Positions 18,087-27,644 of a DNA stretch of 64,000 bases are shown one piece after another; position 1 is the first letter of the stretch, and every line of letters begins with the position of its first letter. Origin of the DNA: Pseudomonas rhizophila (GTDB taxonomy: Bacteria > Pseudomonadota > Gammaproteobacteria > Pseudomonadales > Pseudomonadaceae); NCBI RefSeq assembly GCF_003033885.1, contig NZ_CP024081.1:620999-684998 (forward strand). Direction: 5' to 3'. Position numbers and translations under genes: made by a program. A model generated the notes under the pieces. That model worked only from the letters and a program-made list of their open reading frames with translations, was not told the origin of the DNA and did no database searches.

Positions 18087-19013
18087 TCAATGCCCTGCCT
18101 GCCAAGGCTGTCCCAGCGACACCGGCGCATACAGCCGCGTGCGCACCGCGTCCCGGGACAGCAACACCAACACCACAATGGTCGCGACGTACGGCAGCAT
18201 CGCCAGCAAGCTCGATGGAATCGCCAGCCCCAAGCCCTGGGCCACCAGGTGCAGGATGCTGGCGAGGCCGAACAGGTAGGCGCCCAGCAGCAGGCGCCAG
18301 ACTCGCCAACTGGCGAACACTACCAGCGCCAGGGCGATCCAGCCGCGCCCGGCGCTCATGTTTTCGGCCCACATCGGCGTGTAAGCCAGCGACAGATAGG
18401 CACCCGCCAGCCCGGCCATGGCACCGCCGAACAGCACCGCCAGGGTCCGCACCCGCAACACCGGCAGGCCCATGGCACTGGCGGCATCGGGATTTTCCCC
18501 CACCGCCTGGATGATCAGCCCGACGCGACTTTTCACAATCACCCAGGCCACCAGGGCGAACAGCGCAAAAGACAGGTACACCAGCAGATCCTGGGCAAAC
18601 AGCATCCGCCCGATCAACGGGATGTCGCTCAAGTAGGGAATCGCCAGCGGCTCGAACCCCGCCAGCGGCTTGCCGACCCAGGCCGCCCCGACAAAACTCG
18701 ACAGCCCCACGCCGAAAATCGTCAGCGCCAACCCGGTGGCCACTTGATTGGCATTGAACACCAGCGCTACCAACGCGAACAGCGCCGACAACAGCATCCC
18801 GGCGGCCATCGCCAGCAGCACGCCAAGCCACAGGTTGCCGCTGTTGAACGCGACGATAAAACCGATCACCGCGCCGAACAGCATCATGCCTTCCTGGCCC
18901 AGGTTCAAAACACCACTTTTCTCGCAGATCAGCTCACCCAGAGCCACCAGCAGCAACGGTGTGCCGCAACGGATCATGGCGTAGAAAATATTGCTCAACA
19001 GGTCGATATCCAT
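18087..19013 (-). CDS. ABC transporter permease (BMP/RbsC type), purine uptake
   Basis: A 308-residue inner-membrane permease with 8-10 helices. GELICEKSGVLNLGQEGMMLFGA near the N-terminus (given here as GELICEKSGVLN + LGQEGMM) is diagnostic for the BPD_transp_2 permeases that work with BMP binding proteins, such as NupQ/YufQ. Its ATG overlaps the stop of the next permease by one base (TGATG), showing translational coupling. It is the last gene of the ATPase-permease-permease operon and corresponds in order to PA0138. Confidence 0.9.
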   Translation of the reverse strand: MDIDLLSNIFYAMIRCGTPLLLVALGELICEKSGVLNLGQEGMMLFGAVIGFIVAFNSGNLWLGVLLAMAAGMLLSALFALVALVFNANQVATGLALTIFGVGLSSFVGAAWVGKPLAGFEPLAIPYLSDIPLIGRMLFAQDLLVYLSFALFALVAWVIVKSRVGLIIQAVGENPDAASAMGLPVLRVRTLAVLFGGAMAGLAGAYLSLAYTPMWAENMSAGRGWIALALVVFASWRVWRLLLGAYLFGLASILHLVAQGLGLAIPSSLLAMLPYVATIVVLVLLSRDAVRTRLYAPVSLGQPWQAGH

Positions 19014-20119
19014 CACAGCGCTCCTGCCTGTACGGCGGTGGTCCGGGTGCGCCGGGCCCAGCGCAGGTTCAGGCGCGGCCGATACAGGATCAGTACGTCG
19101 CAGGCCAACAGGAAAAACAGCATCATGCCCTGGAACAGCTGGGTGATTGCCTGGGGAAGGTTCAGCGACATCTGCGCGCTTTCGCCGCCGATGTACAACA
19201 AGGCCATCAGCAGGCTGGCGAACAGAATGCCGATGGGATTCAGACGTCCCAGGAACGCCACGGTAATCGCCGCATAGCCGTAGCCCGGTGACACTTGCGG
19301 CACCAGTTGGCCGATTGGCCCGGTCACTTCGCAGACACCGGCGAGCCCGGCCAGTGCACCGCTGATCAACAGCGCCAACCACACCAACGGCTTCTGGCGA
19401 AAGCCGGCGAAGCCGGCGGCCCGAGCGTCCAGGCCCAGCACTTTGATCTGAAACCCGACAAAACTTTTCTGCAGCAACACCCAGACCGCCACCAGTGCCA
19501 GCAGGGCGAAATACAACCCGGCATGAAGCCGCCCGTCTTCCACCAGCAATGGCAGGCGACTGGCATCGCCGAACATCGCCGACTCCGGAAAGTTGAACCC
19601 GGCCGGGTCTTTCAGCGGTCCGTGAACGCAGAACAGCAGCAGGTTAAGTGCGATGTAATTGAGCATGATGCTGGTCAGGATTTCATTGGCATTGAAGCGC
19701 GTGCGTAGCCACGCCGTGAGCCCGGCCCAGGCGGCACCGGCGAGGGTGCCGGTCAGCAGAATCAGCACCAGTGCCCAGCGGCTTTGCATGCCGATGATGT
19801 TCACCGCGACGGCGCTGCCGGCCAGGGCGCCCAATAGCAATTGTCCCTCGGCGCCAATGTTCCAGATTCGTGCCTGGTAGGCCACCGCCAGGCCGAGGGC
19901 GCAGAGCAGGATCGGCAAGGCTTTGACCAGCCATTCGGACACACCGTATAGATCACTGATCGGGGCTATCAACAAGGTGTACAAGGTTTGCAACGGATCA
20001 TGCCCCAGGACGGCGAACAGCAGCGAGCCACAGCCCAGGGTCAATACGGCGGCCAGCAGCGGCGAGCACCAGAGCATCAGGCGCGATTGTTGGCCGCGGG
20101 GTTCAAGAGACAGCAGCAT
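19013..20119 (-). CDS. ABC transporter permease (NupP/YufP type), purine uptake
   Basis: A 368-residue permease of the same superfamily, longer at the N-terminus. The motif IWNIGAEGQLLLGALAG (about 85-101) is the counterpart of NLGQEG in its partner. It forms a heterodimeric channel with the 308-residue permease. It starts 10 bp after the ATPase stop. The adjacent genes and BMP protein point to nucleosides or purine bases as substrate; the exact one is not known. Confidence 0.9.
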   Translation of the reverse strand: MLLSLEPRGQQSRLMLWCSPLLAAVLTLGCGSLLFAVLGHDPLQTLYTLLIAPISDLYGVSEWLVKALPILLCALGLAVAYQARIWNIGAEGQLLLGALAGSAVAVNIIGMQSRWALVLILLTGTLAGAAWAGLTAWLRTRFNANEILTSIMLNYIALNLLLFCVHGPLKDPAGFNFPESAMFGDASRLPLLVEDGRLHAGLYFALLALVAVWVLLQKSFVGFQIKVLGLDARAAGFAGFRQKPLVWLALLISGALAGLAGVCEVTGPIGQLVPQVSPGYGYAAITVAFLGRLNPIGILFASLLMALLYIGGESAQMSLNLPQAITQLFQGMMLFFLLACDVLILYRPRLNLRWARRTRTTAVQAGAL

Positions 20120-20129
20120 AAAAACTCCG

Positions 20130-21683
20130 TTAGACCGTCGCGGGATCAGGGGATTGAGGGGCGTCGAACTGGCCGGCCATCCAGCCGCCGACGTCGCTAA
20201 GCCGGGTTTGGACAGTGGGCCTCAAGGCGGACAAACGCCCGCCACACAAAGCGCCGAGGCGGTCGCTGATCTGGAACAGTTCGTCGAGGTCTTCGGAGAT
20301 CACCAGGATGGCGGCACCCGCATCGCGCAAGGCAATCAGGGCCCTGTGGATGGTCGCCGCTGCGCCGACGTCTACGCCCCAGGTCGGATGCGCCGCCACC
20401 AGCAGCCTGGGCTGTTGAAGGATTTCCCGACCGAGGATGAATTTTTGCAGGTTGCCCCCCGAGAGGCTGCGCGCCGGGGTTCTGGTGTCGGGCGTCTTCA
20501 CCCCAAAACGACGGATAATCTCCTCGGCCAGGTGCTCGACCTTGCGCCGTTGAATCAGGCCGCAACGGATCAGTCCTTGTTGGAAGGCGCTGAGCAGGGC
20601 GTTATCCGCCAGGCTCAATTGCGGCACGGCGCCGTGGCCCAGGCGTTCGGCTGGAACAAATGCCAGCCCGAGGCGGCGCCGGGCATTGGGGCGCAGATGC
20701 GCCACCGGTTGCCCATCGAACCTGATCGTCTCGCCTTTGTGGCGGGGCAGTTGCGTTTCACCGCTGAGTAATGCCAGCCACTCGTCCTGCCCATTCCCCG
20801 CCACTCCGGCGATACCGACGATTTCGCCGCTGCGTACCTCAAGGTCTATATCCCGTAACGAGCAACCGAACGGGTCTGGGTTTGGCCATGACAGTTTGTG
20901 GATCTCAAGGAACGCTTTGTCTGCGCTGACCTTGGGATAGTCCGCGATCAGCCCGGCCGCTTCGCCGACCATCAACTGCGCCAGTTCCCGGTCCGAGCAC
21001 TGCGCTGGTGTGCAATGCCCTGACACCCGTCCGCCGCGCAGCACCGTCGCGCTGTGGCACAACGCGCGGACCTCGCCCAACTTGTGGCTGATGAACAAAA
21101 TGCTGCAGCCTTCGCTCGCCAGGCGCCGCAGGGTCACGAACAGTTCTTCGGCTTCCTGGGGCGTCAGCACCGAGGTAGGTTCATCGAGAATCAGCAGACG
21201 GATGTCCTGCATCAAGCAGCGAATGATCTCCACCCGTTGACGTTCGCCAATCGACAAGCTGTGGACCAATCGCTGCGGCTCCAGGGCCATGCCGTAGCGT
21301 TGGGAAACTTCGCGAATTCGCGGCTCCAGTTGCGCCGGTGTGCCGGCTGCCGCGCCCATGGCCAGGGCGATGTTCTGCGCCACGGTAAGGGTTTCAAACA
21401 GCGAGAAATGCTGGAACACCATACCGATGCCCAGGCTGCGGGCCTGGGCCGGGTTGCGCAGGTCGACCCGTTGGCCTTGCCAGATCACCTCGCCCGAATC
21501 GGCTTGGGTAACGCCGTAGATAATCTTCATCAGGGTGCTTTTGCCAGCACCGTTTTCGCCGAGCAGCGCGTGGATCTCGCCGGGCTGGATGCTCAGGTCG
21601 ATGGCGTCATTGGCCAGGCAACCTGGGTAGCGTTTGCTGATCTTGCGCAATTGCAGGCGCGGGATGGAATCGAGGTCGGACAT
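20130..21683 (-). CDS. Double ABC ATPase of purine/nucleoside transporter
   Basis: A 517-residue cytosolic ATPase with two ABC domains, as in RbsA/NupO. Domain 1: Walker A GENGAGKST (about 42-50), signature LSIGERQRVEI, Walker B LLILDEPTS. Domain 2 has a degenerate Walker A (GVAGNGQDEWL, no GKT), and signature LSGGNLQKFILGRE; a defective second P-loop is normal for this class. It is first in the operon with both permeases. The substrate-binding protein is encoded at 12259-13341. Confidence 0.92.
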   Translation of the reverse strand: MSDLDSIPRLQLRKISKRYPGCLANDAIDLSIQPGEIHALLGENGAGKSTLMKIIYGVTQADSGEVIWQGQRVDLRNPAQARSLGIGMVFQHFSLFETLTVAQNIALAMGAAAGTPAQLEPRIREVSQRYGMALEPQRLVHSLSIGERQRVEIIRCLMQDIRLLILDEPTSVLTPQEAEELFVTLRRLASEGCSILFISHKLGEVRALCHSATVLRGGRVSGHCTPAQCSDRELAQLMVGEAAGLIADYPKVSADKAFLEIHKLSWPNPDPFGCSLRDIDLEVRSGEIVGIAGVAGNGQDEWLALLSGETQLPRHKGETIRFDGQPVAHLRPNARRRLGLAFVPAERLGHGAVPQLSLADNALLSAFQQGLIRCGLIQRRKVEHLAEEIIRRFGVKTPDTRTPARSLSGGNLQKFILGREILQQPRLLVAAHPTWGVDVGAAATIHRALIALRDAGAAILVISEDLDELFQISDRLGALCGGRLSALRPTVQTRLSDVGGWMAGQFDAPQSPDPATV

Positions 21684-22220
21684 GACAGGCTCGGGTCAGG
21701 GGACATGAATGCCTGTGGATAAAGCAATTTCCTGGCCAGTAGGTCAGGAAATGTCAGCAAGCCCCGCTCTTTGCCTATCGGCTTGGCTTACCCGCCAACA
21801 CCCTCGCTGTGGATAGGGCACCGCAATGGGGCGAGCAGGTGATAGAGGCGCTGTTTGTGCCCCGAAACGGGTGGTTAAAAAATGATCAGGCGGCTGCGAG
21901 CCATGCCTTTCTTGGGACGGCGTGAGCCATGAACGGGTTATCCACAGTATGTTCCACAGTTATTGTGCGCAAGCCTGAAGGTCCGGCATAACCAGCGCCC
22001 GGCTTTCTTCTAAAGGTGATAAAACCTCGCAAGCATTTGTTTTTCTGAAGAAATCGTACAGAAAACAGTGCTTTGATCAAAAAACGAACAACAGCCGCAA
22101 AGCCGCATGACAGAAGGGTTACAGCGGAATGTGCTCAGGTTATCCACAGTCGGGTGCACAGTGGATGTGGGCAAGTCGCACGATGGCGTTTGCCCTGAAA
22201 AGTCGCAGACCCCCTCGCGC
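21684..22220. other. Gene-free region with DnaA-box cluster
   Basis: This 537-bp gap has no convincing gene. It contains three exact DnaA-box 9-mers (TGTGGATAA at 21714-21722, TTATCCACA at 21938-21946 and 22140-22148) and one near match (TGTGGATAG, 21808-21816). Between them is an A/T-richer stretch (22010-22095). It separates the purine ATPase start from the yigZ end. It is not the standard oriC, since dnaA, dnaN and rpmH are absent; a DnaA-titration or regulatory site is possible. Confidence 0.6.
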
Positions 22221-22802
22221 TCAACGGGCCAGCAGAATCCGTCCACGGCTCAGGTCGGCCAATTGCTTTTGCAATGTTTCGATCTGCGCTTCACCCACGG
22301 CCACCTGCAAGTCCACGCCATTGGCTGTAAAGCTCTCGGTGTTCACCAATCCGCCGCATTCGGCGACCCGCAGTTTCACCAGGGCCAGTTCCGCGAAACC
22401 GCAGGTGCAGCGCAGCGCCACACGGCTGATCAACTCAACCTTCTCGGCGTTTTGCAGGCATTTGTTCGCGCCCCCGCCATAGGCCCGGGCCAAGCCTCCG
22501 GTGCCCAACTGGATTCCACCGTACCAACGGATCACCAGCACCACGACCTGATCGCAAGCCTGGGCTTCGATGGCCGCCAGGATCGGCCGCCCGGCGGTGC
22601 CACCCGGTTCGCCGTCGTCGTTGCTGCGGTATTGGTCGCCGAGTTTCCAGGCCCAGCAGTTGTGTGTGGCGTTCAGATCGCTGTGCTGCTCTATAAAGGC
22701 CACTGCGTCGGCAGGGCTGGTGATAGGGGCGGCGAGGGTGATGAAGCGGCTTTTGCGAATCTCTTCGCGGTATTCACAAAAGCCGGTGAGGGTAAAAGGC
22801 AT
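22221..22802 (-). CDS. yigZ: IMPACT/YigZ family protein
   Basis: A 193-residue protein of the UPF0029/IMPACT family. The signature NDDGEPGGTAGRPIL (about 60-74) and IRWYGGIQLGTGGLARAY are intact, followed by the small C-terminal ferredoxin-like domain. Eukaryotic IMPACT modulates Gcn2; the bacterial function is not settled, with roles proposed in translation. It is directly followed, 7 bp away on the same strand upstream, by the TetR gene, so both may be co-transcribed. Confidence 0.9.
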   Translation of the reverse strand: MPFTLTGFCEYREEIRKSRFITLAAPITSPADAVAFIEQHSDLNATHNCWAWKLGDQYRSNDDGEPGGTAGRPILAAIEAQACDQVVVLVIRWYGGIQLGTGGLARAYGGGANKCLQNAEKVELISRVALRCTCGFAELALVKLRVAECGGLVNTESFTANGVDLQVAVGEAQIETLQKQLADLSRGRILLAR

Positions 22803-22809
22803 GAGGGTC

Positions 22810-23460
22810 TTAAAAGGTTGGTTTCAGGCCGCAGCCCTTGAGAATGATGCGGATCAGGTTGTCGCCGGCATCGATCATGTCCTGCTTGGTCAGCTTGCTG
22901 CGACCGGTCACGCGGCAGATCTGGGTGGCGAAGTCGGCGTAATGCTGAGTACTTCCCCACAATAGAAAGATCAGGTGCACGGGGTCGATCGGGTCCATCT
23001 TGCCGGCATCGATCCAGGCCTGGAACACTGCCGCGCGGCCGTTGAACCAGGTGCGATAATCCTGGTTGAAATATTCAGTCAGGCATTCACCACCGCTGAT
23101 CACCTCCATGGCGAAAAGCCGGGACGCCTGGGGATGGCGGCGGGAAAACTCCATTTTGGCGCGGATGTAGCGGGTCAGGGCTTCGGCCGGATCATCCTCG
23201 GCGGTGAGGGTATTAAAGGTGCTATCCCACAACTCGATGATGTTGCTCAGCACCGCCACGTACAACCCAAGCTTGTTGGTGAAGTAATAATGCAGGTTCG
23301 CCTTGGGCAGCCCGGCCTTCAAGGCAATGGCATTCATGCTGGTGCCTTTGAACCCGTGACGGGCGAATTCATCTTCGGCGGCCTTGAGGATGGTCTCTTC
23401 GTTTTTTTGACGAATGCGGCTGGTGGGCTTGCCACCGTGGGCAGGGACTTCAAAGGTCAT
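22810..23460 (-). CDS. TetR-family regulator, RutR-like
   Basis: A 216-residue TetR regulator. The helix-turn-helix (FKGTSMNAIALKAGLPKANL, about 37-56, then HYYFTNK) is followed by a C-terminal domain like YcdC/RutR (FNQDYRTWFNGRAAVFQAWID), the class that senses pyrimidines or related metabolites. I use ATG 23460; the longer frame to 23577 adds an unlikely leader. The neighbourhood of beta-alanine genes (beta-alanine is a product of uracil breakdown) fits a pyrimidine or purine-linked role, but this is inference. Confidence 0.85.
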   Translation of the reverse strand: MTFEVPAHGGKPTSRIRQKNEETILKAAEDEFARHGFKGTSMNAIALKAGLPKANLHYYFTNKLGLYVAVLSNIIELWDSTFNTLTAEDDPAEALTRYIRAKMEFSRRHPQASRLFAMEVISGGECLTEYFNQDYRTWFNGRAAVFQAWIDAGKMDPIDPVHLIFLLWGSTQHYADFATQICRVTGRSKLTKQDMIDAGDNLIRIILKGCGLKPTF

Positions 23461-23591
23461 GGGCGTTTCCGGGCTGGGTCTGTGGGGCAAGCAAATGCGT
23501 TGATAGCGCACCGGCAGCGATCCGACAAGTGCCATCATGCTAAAAGCCTTTCGCTGGGGGCAGGCTAACCCAGCCAATGTCGGACCAAGGG

Positions 23592-24512
23592 TTAGCGGGT
23601 TGCCGCCAGGCTCTGGAGAAAGCTCTCCAGCACCAGATGAGGCCGACGCCCCTTGCGCGTGACTGACGCCAGGCTCAAATCATAGAAACGGGCCGTGGGT
23701 TTGAGGGCGCGCAACCGTCCCTGCTGGACCCACAGGCTGGCGTAATGATCCGGCAGGTAACCGATGTAGCGCCCTGTAAGAATCAGGAACGCCATGCCTT
23801 CGCGGTCCGATGCACTGGCAGTGCAATTGAGTGCCTGGTAGTGGGCCTGGATCTCGGCGGGCAGGCGGAAGGTCGGGGCGATGGCATCCTGGCTGTTGAG
23901 GCGAGCGTCGTCCAGTTGTTGGTCATCCACATAAAACAACGGATGCCCGACCGCGCAATACAACAGCGAACGTTCGCTGTAGAGCGGTTGATACTCCAGC
24001 CCGGAAAGGGCACTGGCCTGAGGCACCACGCCGACATGCAGTCGGCCGTCGAGTACGCCTTGTTCGACTTCGTTGGGGGCGATCATGCGAATCTGAATCT
24101 GCACGTCTGGACCGCGTTCCTTCAATTGGGCCAGGGCATGGGTGATGCGCATGTGGGGCAGGGTGACGAGATTATCGGTCAGGCCGATGATCAATTCGCC
24201 GCGCAAGTGTTGATGCAGGCCGTTGACTTCGGTGCGAAAGCTTTCCAGTGCACTTAATAGTTGCAACGCCGATTGATAGACCTCGCGGCCTTCCTCCGTC
24301 AGGGAAAAGCCCGCCCGCCCGCGCTGGCACAACCGTAGGCCAAGACGCTGTTCAAGGTCGCTCATCTGCTGGCTGATGGCGGAGCGACCGATCCCAAGCA
24401 CCGTCTCCGCTGCGGAGAATCCACCGCACTCCACCACGCTGCGAAAAATGCGCAACAGACGAATATCAAAGTCGCTGACCTGGGCCAGCGGATCGGGACG
24501 ACGCGCGCTCAT
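23592..24512 (-). CDS. bauR: LysR-family activator of beta-alanine catabolism
   Basis: A 306-residue LysR regulator (helix-turn-helix FRSVVECGGFSAAETVLG, GRSAISQQMSDLEQRLG; effector domain from about 95). It is divergent from the beta-alanine aminotransferase gene, as bauR is from bauA in P. aeruginosa, where BauR activates beta-alanine use. The 122-bp gap contains AAAGT-N12-ACTTT (about 24543-24565), a possible binding site. The name rests on synteny and family rather than on unique residues. Confidence 0.82.
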   Translation of the reverse strand: MSARRPDPLAQVSDFDIRLLRIFRSVVECGGFSAAETVLGIGRSAISQQMSDLEQRLGLRLCQRGRAGFSLTEEGREVYQSALQLLSALESFRTEVNGLHQHLRGELIIGLTDNLVTLPHMRITHALAQLKERGPDVQIQIRMIAPNEVEQGVLDGRLHVGVVPQASALSGLEYQPLYSERSLLYCAVGHPLFYVDDQQLDDARLNSQDAIAPTFRLPAEIQAHYQALNCTASASDREGMAFLILTGRYIGYLPDHYASLWVQQGRLRALKPTARFYDLSLASVTRKGRRPHLVLESFLQSLAATR

Positions 24513-24634
24513 AGTTTAGTGATCCGCTGACTGAAGGTTAGAAAAGTTGGATTTCATCGACTTTATCGCCGTGGCAAGTTAGCTGCAAGAACGCCTTTGG
24601 ATCCCTGTCGCTTCTCTCCTGCGAGGTTCTGTCG

Positions 24635-25984
24635 ATGAACATGCCCGAACATGCTGCCGGCTCCCTGGCCAGCCAGCTCAAGCTTGATGCCCACTGGATG
24701 CCTTACACCGCCAACCGCAACTTCCAGCGCGATCCACGTCTGATCGTCGCCGCCGAAGGCAGTTGGCTGGTGGATGACAAAGGGCGCAAGGTCTACGACT
24801 CGCTGTCGGGCCTGTGGACGTGCGGCGCCGGGCACACCCGCAAGGAAATCCAGGAAGCAGTCGCCAAACAGCTGGGCACCCTCGACTACTCGCCGGGCTT
24901 CCAGTACGGCCACCCGCTGTCGTTCCAGCTGGCAGAAAAAATCACCAGCCTGACACCGGGCAACCTCAACCATGTGTTTTTCACCGACTCCGGTTCCGAG
25001 TGTGCCGATACCGCAGTGAAAATGGTCCGCGCCTACTGGCGTCTCAAGGGCCAGGCGACCAAGACCAAGATGATCGGCCGTGCTCGTGGTTACCATGGCG
25101 TGAATATCGCCGGTACCAGCCTGGGCGGCGTCAGCGGCAACCGCAAGTTGTTCGGCCAGGCGATGATGGACGTCGATCACTTGCCCCACACGTTGCTGGC
25201 AAGCAATGCCTATTCCCGTGGCATGCCAAAAGAGGGTGGTATCGCCTTGGCCGATGAGCTGTTGAAGCTGATCGAACTGCACGATGCCTCCAACATCGCC
25301 GCGGTGTTTGTTGAACCGATGGCCGGCTCCGCTGGCGTACTGGTGCCGCCTGAGGGTTATCTCAAGCGCCTGCGGGAAATCTGCGATCAGCACAGCATCT
25401 TGTTGGTGTTCGACGAGGTCATCACCGGGTTCGGCCGCACCGGTTCGATGTTCGGTGCCGATAGTTTCGGCGTGACCCCGGATCTCATGTGCATTGCCAA
25501 GCAGGTTACCAATGGCGCGATCCCCATGGGCGCGGTAATTGCCAGCTCCGAGATCTACCAGACGTTCATGAACCAGCCGACGCCTGAGTACGCAGTGGAA
25601 TTCCCCCATGGCTACACCTATTCGGCGCATCCGGTGGCATGCGCGGCAGGCTTGGCGGCACTGGATCTGCTGCAAAAGGAAAACCTTGTACAAAGCGTGG
25701 CCGAGGTGGCTCCGCATTTCGAGAAGGCCTTGCATGGCCTGAAGGGGGCGAAGAACATCATCGACATCCGCAACTATGGCCTGGCCGGGGCAATCCAGAT
25801 TGCGCCCCGCGATGGCGACGCGATCGTGCGCCCGTTCGAGGCTGGCATGGCGTTGTGGAAAAAGGGGTTCTACGTGCGTTTCGGCGGTGACACTCTGCAA
25901 TTCGGGCCAACGTTCAACAGCAAGCCACAGGATCTGGATCGCTTGTTCGATGCGGTCGGTGAAGTGCTGAACAAACTCGACTGA
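24635..25984 (+). CDS. bauA: Beta-alanine (omega-amino acid):pyruvate aminotransferase
   Basis: A 449-residue class III PLP aminotransferase. Seen: the N-terminal HWMPYTANRNF segment, GSECADTAVKMVRAYW, LVFDEVITGFGRTG (PLP-binding Asp) and the lysine in CIAKQVTNGAIP. It transfers the amino group of beta-alanine or other omega-amines to pyruvate, giving 3-oxopropanoate and alanine in the cytosol. It heads the bau operon, 72 bp before the semialdehyde dehydrogenase that takes the product. Length and motifs agree with the P. aeruginosa and P. putida enzymes. Confidence 0.95.
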   Translation: MNMPEHAAGSLASQLKLDAHWMPYTANRNFQRDPRLIVAAEGSWLVDDKGRKVYDSLSGLWTCGAGHTRKEIQEAVAKQLGTLDYSPGFQYGHPLSFQLAEKITSLTPGNLNHVFFTDSGSECADTAVKMVRAYWRLKGQATKTKMIGRARGYHGVNIAGTSLGGVSGNRKLFGQAMMDVDHLPHTLLASNAYSRGMPKEGGIALADELLKLIELHDASNIAAVFVEPMAGSAGVLVPPEGYLKRLREICDQHSILLVFDEVITGFGRTGSMFGADSFGVTPDLMCIAKQVTNGAIPMGAVIASSEIYQTFMNQPTPEYAVEFPHGYTYSAHPVACAAGLAALDLLQKENLVQSVAEVAPHFEKALHGLKGAKNIIDIRNYGLAGAIQIAPRDGDAIVRPFEAGMALWKKGFYVRFGGDTLQFGPTFNSKPQDLDRLFDAVGEVLNKLD

Positions 25985-26056
25985 CGCGTCCCTCTATATA
26001 GCTTTCAATACGGGCGTCCGGCAGCGGGCGTCTGTGGATAACATTCTGGAGTCCCC

Positions 26057-27550
26057 ATGAGCCTCATTGCGCATTTGATCAATGGCGAACTGTTGAGCGA
26101 CAGCGCTCGTACCGCCGACGTGTTCAACCCTTCCACCGGCCAGGCGATTCATAAGGTGCCACTGGCCGATCGTGCGACGGTTCAGCAAGCTATCGACGCC
26201 GCCAAGGCGGCTTTCCCTGCCTGGCGCAGCACACCGGCGGCCAAACGAGCGCAGGTAATGTTCCGGTTCAAGCAGTTGTTGGAGCAGAACGAGTCGCGCA
26301 TCGCCCAGTTGATTAGCGAAGAGCACGGCAAGACCCTGGAAGACGCGGCTGGAGAGCTTAAGCGCGGGATCGAGAACGTTGAATTCGCCTGCGCGGCACC
26401 GGAGATTCTGAAGGGCGAATACAGCCGTAACGTAGGACCGAACATCGACGCGTGGTCAGACTTCCAGCCCTTGGGCGTGGTGGCGGGCATCACGCCATTC
26501 AACTTCCCGGCGATGGTGCCGCTGTGGATGTACCCGCTGGCGATCGTTTGTGGCAACTGCTTCATCCTCAAACCGTCCGAGCGTGACCCTAGTTCGACGT
26601 TGCTGATCGCCCAATTGCTTCTGGAAGCCGGGCTGCCCAAAGGCGTGTTGAGCGTGGTGCATGGCGACAAAGCTGCAGTGGACGCACTGATCGAAGCGCC
26701 GGAGGTGAAGGCGCTGAGTTTTGTCGGCTCCACGCCGATTGCCGAATACATCTATGCCGAAGGCACCCGGCGCGGCAAACGCGTGCAGGCACTGGGTGGG
26801 GCGAAGAACCATGCGGTCTTGATGCCGGATGCGGATCTGGATAACGCCGTCAGTGCGCTGATGGGGGCGGCCTACGGTTCGTGCGGCGAACGCTGCATGG
26901 CGATCTCCGTGGCGGTGTGTGTGGGCGATCAGGTGGCGGATGCGCTGGTCGCCAAGCTGGTGCCGCAGATCCAGTCACTGAAAATCGGCGCGGGTACGTC
27001 GTGCGGACTGGACATGGGGCCATTGGTGACCGGTCAGCATCGCGACAAGGTCAGCGGCTATATAGAAGATGGCGTATCGGCGGGTGCGTCGCTGGTTGTC
27101 GATGGTCGCGGTTTGAGCGTGGCCGGGCATGAGGAGGGGTTCTTCCTGGGCGGCTGCCTGTTTGATCGCGTGACGCCTGAGATGCGCATCTATAAAGAAG
27201 AGATTTTCGGGCCGGTGCTGTGCATCGTCCGGGTCAACAGCCTGGAAGAGGCGATGCAACTGATCAACGATCACGAGTATGGCAACGGCACATGCATCTT
27301 TACCCGTGATGGTGAGGCGGCGCGGTTGTTCTGCGATGAAATCGAAGTCGGCATGGTAGGCGTCAACGTTCCTTTGCCGGTGCCCGTGGCCTACCACAGC
27401 TTCGGTGGGTGGAAGCGTTCGCTGTTTGGCGATCTGCATGCCTATGGTCCGGACGGGGTGCGCTTCTATACCCGTCGCAAGGCCATTACCCAGCGTTGGC
27501 CGCAGCGTGCCAGCCACGAGGCGTCACAGTTCGCCTTCCCGAGCTTGTAA
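26057..27550 (+). CDS. bauC: CoA-acylating malonate/methylmalonate-semialdehyde dehydrogenase
   Basis: A 497-residue aldehyde dehydrogenase of the MmsA/IolA type. Seen: FNFPAMVPLWMYP, GGAKNHAVLMPDAD and the catalytic cysteine in GSCGERCMAIS. It converts 3-oxopropanoate from BauA to acetyl-CoA and CO2 with NAD+ and CoA; mmsA proteins also act on methylmalonate semialdehyde, so the symbol follows the operon. The 72-bp gap before the ATG holds a DnaA-box-like TGTGGATAA (26033-26041). A strong terminator follows the stop. Confidence 0.93.
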   Translation: MSLIAHLINGELLSDSARTADVFNPSTGQAIHKVPLADRATVQQAIDAAKAAFPAWRSTPAAKRAQVMFRFKQLLEQNESRIAQLISEEHGKTLEDAAGELKRGIENVEFACAAPEILKGEYSRNVGPNIDAWSDFQPLGVVAGITPFNFPAMVPLWMYPLAIVCGNCFILKPSERDPSSTLLIAQLLLEAGLPKGVLSVVHGDKAAVDALIEAPEVKALSFVGSTPIAEYIYAEGTRRGKRVQALGGAKNHAVLMPDADLDNAVSALMGAAYGSCGERCMAISVAVCVGDQVADALVAKLVPQIQSLKIGAGTSCGLDMGPLVTGQHRDKVSGYIEDGVSAGASLVVDGRGLSVAGHEEGFFLGGCLFDRVTPEMRIYKEEIFGPVLCIVRVNSLEEAMQLINDHEYGNGTCIFTRDGEAARLFCDEIEVGMVGVNVPLPVPVAYHSFGGWKRSLFGDLHAYGPDGVRFYTRRKAITQRWPQRASHEASQFAFPSL

Positions 27551-27566
27551 GCGGTAGGTGGGTGAA

Positions 27567-27600
27567 GAGGCCGGTGTCTTTGGGCACCGGCCTCTGTGTT
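27567..27600 (+). terminator. Rho-independent terminator after bauC
   Basis: A ten-base-pair stem GAGGCCGGTG (27567-27576) / CACCGGCCTC (27585-27594) with an eight-base loop, followed by TGTGTTT. Confidence 0.85.
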
Positions 27601-27644
27601 TGCGGGGGCTTTTGGCTGTTGTGACAGAAATATGAAAATAGGTG

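Noticed and set aside
21684..22220. Chromosomal oriC
   Set aside because: dnaA, dnaN, rpmH and gidA are not in the window, and the box spacing is wider than at a typical origin.
21886..22246. Short minus-strand frames in the DnaA-box region
   Set aside because: No ribosome site, no domain, and they overlap each other.
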